Below are positions 5,837 to 7,417 of a stretch of DNA of 7,417 bases, piece after piece. The translations under genes were made by a program, and so were the position numbers. The stretch spans positions 1 through 7,417 of the forward strand of contig CALFPM010000005.1 in the NCBI GenBank assembly GCA_937919155.1, given 5' to 3'. The stretch is from an uncultured Clostridia bacterium (lineage in GTDB: Bacteria; Bacillota; Clostridia; Oscillospirales; Acutalibacteraceae). The notes under the pieces are model-generated. The model searched no databases, was not told the origin of the DNA, and saw nothing but the letters and a program-made list of their open reading frames with translations. Every line of letters begins with the position of its first letter. Position 1 is the first letter of the stretch.

Positions 5837-6754
5837 ATGGATAAAATAGACAGCAGACTTCTTGAATCCGTTGCGGACCTTCACGAAGTTCCTTCAGGTG
5901 CTTACAATATAAGAAAAAACGGTGAGGGTTATGCAAGGCAGACCACCGCAAACATTGAAATTGTTACAAAAGAGGACAAGCCCGGTATTGACATTATCGT
6001 TGCTCCCGGAACAAAAAATGAGAGCATTCATATTCCTGTTATCATTACCGAAGCAGGCGTAAACGACCTTGTTTACAATGATTTTTATATCGGTGAGGAT
6101 GCAGATGTGCTCATTGTTGCAGGTTGCGGAATCCACAACAGCGGCGATGAAAAGTCTCAGCATGACGGTATTCACACTTTCCATATCGGCAAGAATGCCC
6201 GAATCAAATATGTTGAAAAGCATTACGGCGAGGGTGACGGCAAGGGCGAGAGAATACTCAATCCCGTGACTTATGTTGAGCAGGATGAAGGCTCCGTTTG
6301 CGAAATGGAAATGGTGCAGATAAAGGGCGTTGACTCCAGCGTGCGTGACACCAAGGCGCATCTTGCGGCAGGAGCAAAGCTGATTGTGACAGAGCGTCTT
6401 CTGACCCACGGAAATCAGTATGTGCGTTCCGATATGGATGTTTATCTTGACGGCGAGGATGCGTCATCGCAGATTATTTCGCGCTCCGTTGCCAAGGATA
6501 ATTCAAAGCAGATTTTCCATCCCAATGCAATCGGCAATGCAAAATGCCGTGCACACGTTACCTGTGACTCAATTATCATGGATGAAGCAACGGTAAGTTC
6601 AATCCCTGCAATCACAGCTAATTCAGCCGATGCACAGATTGTGCATGAAGCAGCAATCGGCAGAATCAATAATGATCAGCTCATAAAACTCATGACATTC
6701 GGCATGAACGAAGAGGAAGCAGAGGAAGTTATCATCCAGGGATTCCTTAAATAA
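5837..6754 (+). CDS. sufB: Short SufB/SufD-family Fe-S scaffold (SmsB-like)
   Basis: This 305-residue protein is the partner of SufC and the probable scaffold on which Fe-S clusters are built. The middle and C-terminus match the SufB/SufD beta-helix core: VAGCGIHNSG (94-103), HDGIHTFHIGKNARIKYVEK, TKAHLAAGAKL, KQIFHPNAIGNAKCRAHVTC (cysteines at 237 and 243), and the SufC-docking end HEAAIGRINNDQLIKLMTFG plus NEEEAEEVIIQGFL. It is far shorter than E. coli SufB (nearly 500 residues) and lacks the long N-terminal part, as in the two-gene minimal SUF-like (SMS) systems of archaea and anaerobic bacteria. By eye, the position of E. coli SufB Cys405 is Ala here (segment AITANSADAQIVHEA). The remaining cysteines are at 97, 155, 237 and 243. 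It could equally be labelled SufD-family; with only one scaffold gene it probably works as a homodimer with two SufC. Confidence 0.9.
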   Translation: MDKIDSRLLESVADLHEVPSGAYNIRKNGEGYARQTTANIEIVTKEDKPGIDIIVAPGTKNESIHIPVIITEAGVNDLVYNDFYIGEDADVLIVAGCGIHNSGDEKSQHDGIHTFHIGKNARIKYVEKHYGEGDGKGERILNPVTYVEQDEGSVCEMEMVQIKGVDSSVRDTKAHLAAGAKLIVTERLLTHGNQYVRSDMDVYLDGEDASSQIISRSVAKDNSKQIFHPNAIGNAKCRAHVTCDSIIMDEATVSSIPAITANSADAQIVHEAAIGRINNDQLIKLMTFGMNEEEAEEVIIQGFLK

Positions 6755-6765
6755 AATGTATTTTG

Positions 6766-6791
6766 CGGACAGCTTCGGCTGTCCGTTTTTT
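6766..6791 (+). terminator. Intrinsic terminator of sufCB with UUCG tetraloop
   Basis: CGGACAGC (6766-6773) pairs perfectly with GCTGTCCG (6778-6785) around C(UUCG)G, followed by six Ts (6786-6791). It has the same loop design as the terminator at 1603. The sequence just after its T-tract belongs to the interior of an unrelated gene. Confidence 0.92.
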
Positions 6792-7417
6792 ATGCTCTTG
6801 CATTAAAAACTCTTGGAAAACGATTCGCAATAAAATCACTTGTTGGAATTTTGTCTTTTTCACTTGGCATGCAAATTTTTGATATGATTCCATTCAATAT
6901 TACCTATGAACTTTTGATTTCTGCTGTGTTTGGTGGTGCAATCATGGGTGTTGGTGTTGGTTTGGTTATCCGTATGGGTTCCTCTACCGGTGGTATGGAT
7001 ATTCCGCCGATCATTCTGCAGAAATACACCGGTATTGCAGTAGCGATCTCCATGAATGCAATGGACTTGCTGATCATGTGCACCCAGATGCCATACAGCT
7101 CCCCACAGAAAATCATGTACAGCTTGATGATGCTGGTTGTTACTACCGTTGTTATGGATAAAGTAGCTATGGTTGGTGTAACTCAGACTCAGGTTATGGT
7201 TGTCAGCGCAAAATATCAGGAAATCAATAAAGCGATCCACGATAATATCGACCGTGGCACCACTCTTCTGAACGCTACTTCCGGTCATCTGCAGCAGGAA
7301 CAGAAAGTGGTTATGTCCATCATCAATAACCGTCAGCTCCATGAACTGACCCAGGTTGTCAAAGCGGTTGACCCTCATGCATTCCTCATTGTAAACCGTA
7401 TTAATGAGGTTCACGGC
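6788..7417 (+). CDS. YitT family membrane protein, 5'-truncated and 3' partial
   Basis: The frame is open from the sufB stop (6752-6754) to the right edge, and recognisable protein starts at about 6788 with FYALALKTLGKRFAIKSL. In YitT-family proteins this motif lies after the third membrane segment, so roughly the first 80-90 residues are missing. No ATG, GTG or TTG with a ribosome site exists near the break. What follows fits the family: membrane segments LVGILSFSLGMQIF and YELLISAVFGGAIMGVGVGL, the conserved RMGSSTGGMDI block, two more hydrophobic segments, and a C-terminal DUF2179 domain from about 7169 (QVMVVSAKYQEINKAI, DRGTTLLNATSGH, VVKAVDPHAFLIVNRINEVHG). EVHG normally lies a few residues before the end, so the window stops just short of the stop codon. 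Codons from about 6930 favour ACC, CGT, CTG and TCC, unlike the suf genes. The function of YitT proteins is not established; a membrane transport or sensing role is usually assumed. Confidence 0.8.

Noticed and set aside
6860..7414. 184-codon open frame on the minus strand
   Set aside because: It lies opposite the YitT frame, which has clear family motifs throughout. The minus frame is His/Asn-rich, with no recognisable domain or ribosome site; it is a shadow.
1..7417. CRISPR array, IS element, tRNA/rRNA, phage or defence island
   Set aside because: No spaced direct repeats, no transposase, recombinase or nuclease motifs, and no tRNA cloverleaf were seen on either strand.

Overview
The window looks like a piece of a low-to-medium GC Gram-positive anaerobe, most likely an uncultured gut Clostridia of the Ruminococcaceae/Oscillospirales kind. 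The pointers are strong AGGAGG-type ribosome binding sites, consensus sigma-A promoters, a DUF4474 protein, a short two-gene SufC/SufB-type iron-sulfur system, and codon preferences rich in TCA, ACA, GCA and CTT. All intact genes lie on the + strand. This is inferred from sequence reading only; no database search was possible.

Layout: (1) 1-903 is an open frame cut by the window's left edge. Its first ~58 codons read like the interior of a CobW-type GTPase and the rest is a DUF4474 protein. (2) 1106-1546 encodes a small alanine-rich secreted protein with a near-consensus promoter upstream and a UUCG-loop terminator downstream. (3) 1816-3309 encodes a GPH/SLC45-like sugar-type MFS transporter, with its own extended -10 promoter and an inverted repeat at the mRNA 5' end. 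(4) 3508-5037 encodes a ComM/YifB Mg-chelatase-like AAA+ ATPase. (5) 5105-6754 holds sufC and a short SufB/SufD scaffold, three bases apart, with their own promoter and a UUCG-loop terminator. (6) From about 6788 to the right edge is a YitT-family membrane protein that begins in mid-gene, directly on the T-tract of the suf terminator.

The central block (about 175-6785) reads as four independent, ordinary transcription units. The transporter imports a solute, ComM handles DNA in recombination, and SufCB builds Fe-S clusters; nothing ties them into one system. The two edges are the odd parts. On the left, a cytosolic GTPase interior is joined in frame to a domain from a different family. On the right, a headless YitT gene with different codon habits abuts a terminator. 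Both patterns fit a metagenome assembly chimera at each contig end better than real biology, though gene fusion or recombination cannot be excluded from sequence alone.

I did not find a convincing new multi-gene system. The most useful second-look items are the two junctions, the heavily decorated promoter of the small secreted protein, the 5'-end stem-loop of the transporter mRNA, a folded element at 3319-3374, and the minimal SufCB pair lacking the usual SufB cysteine.
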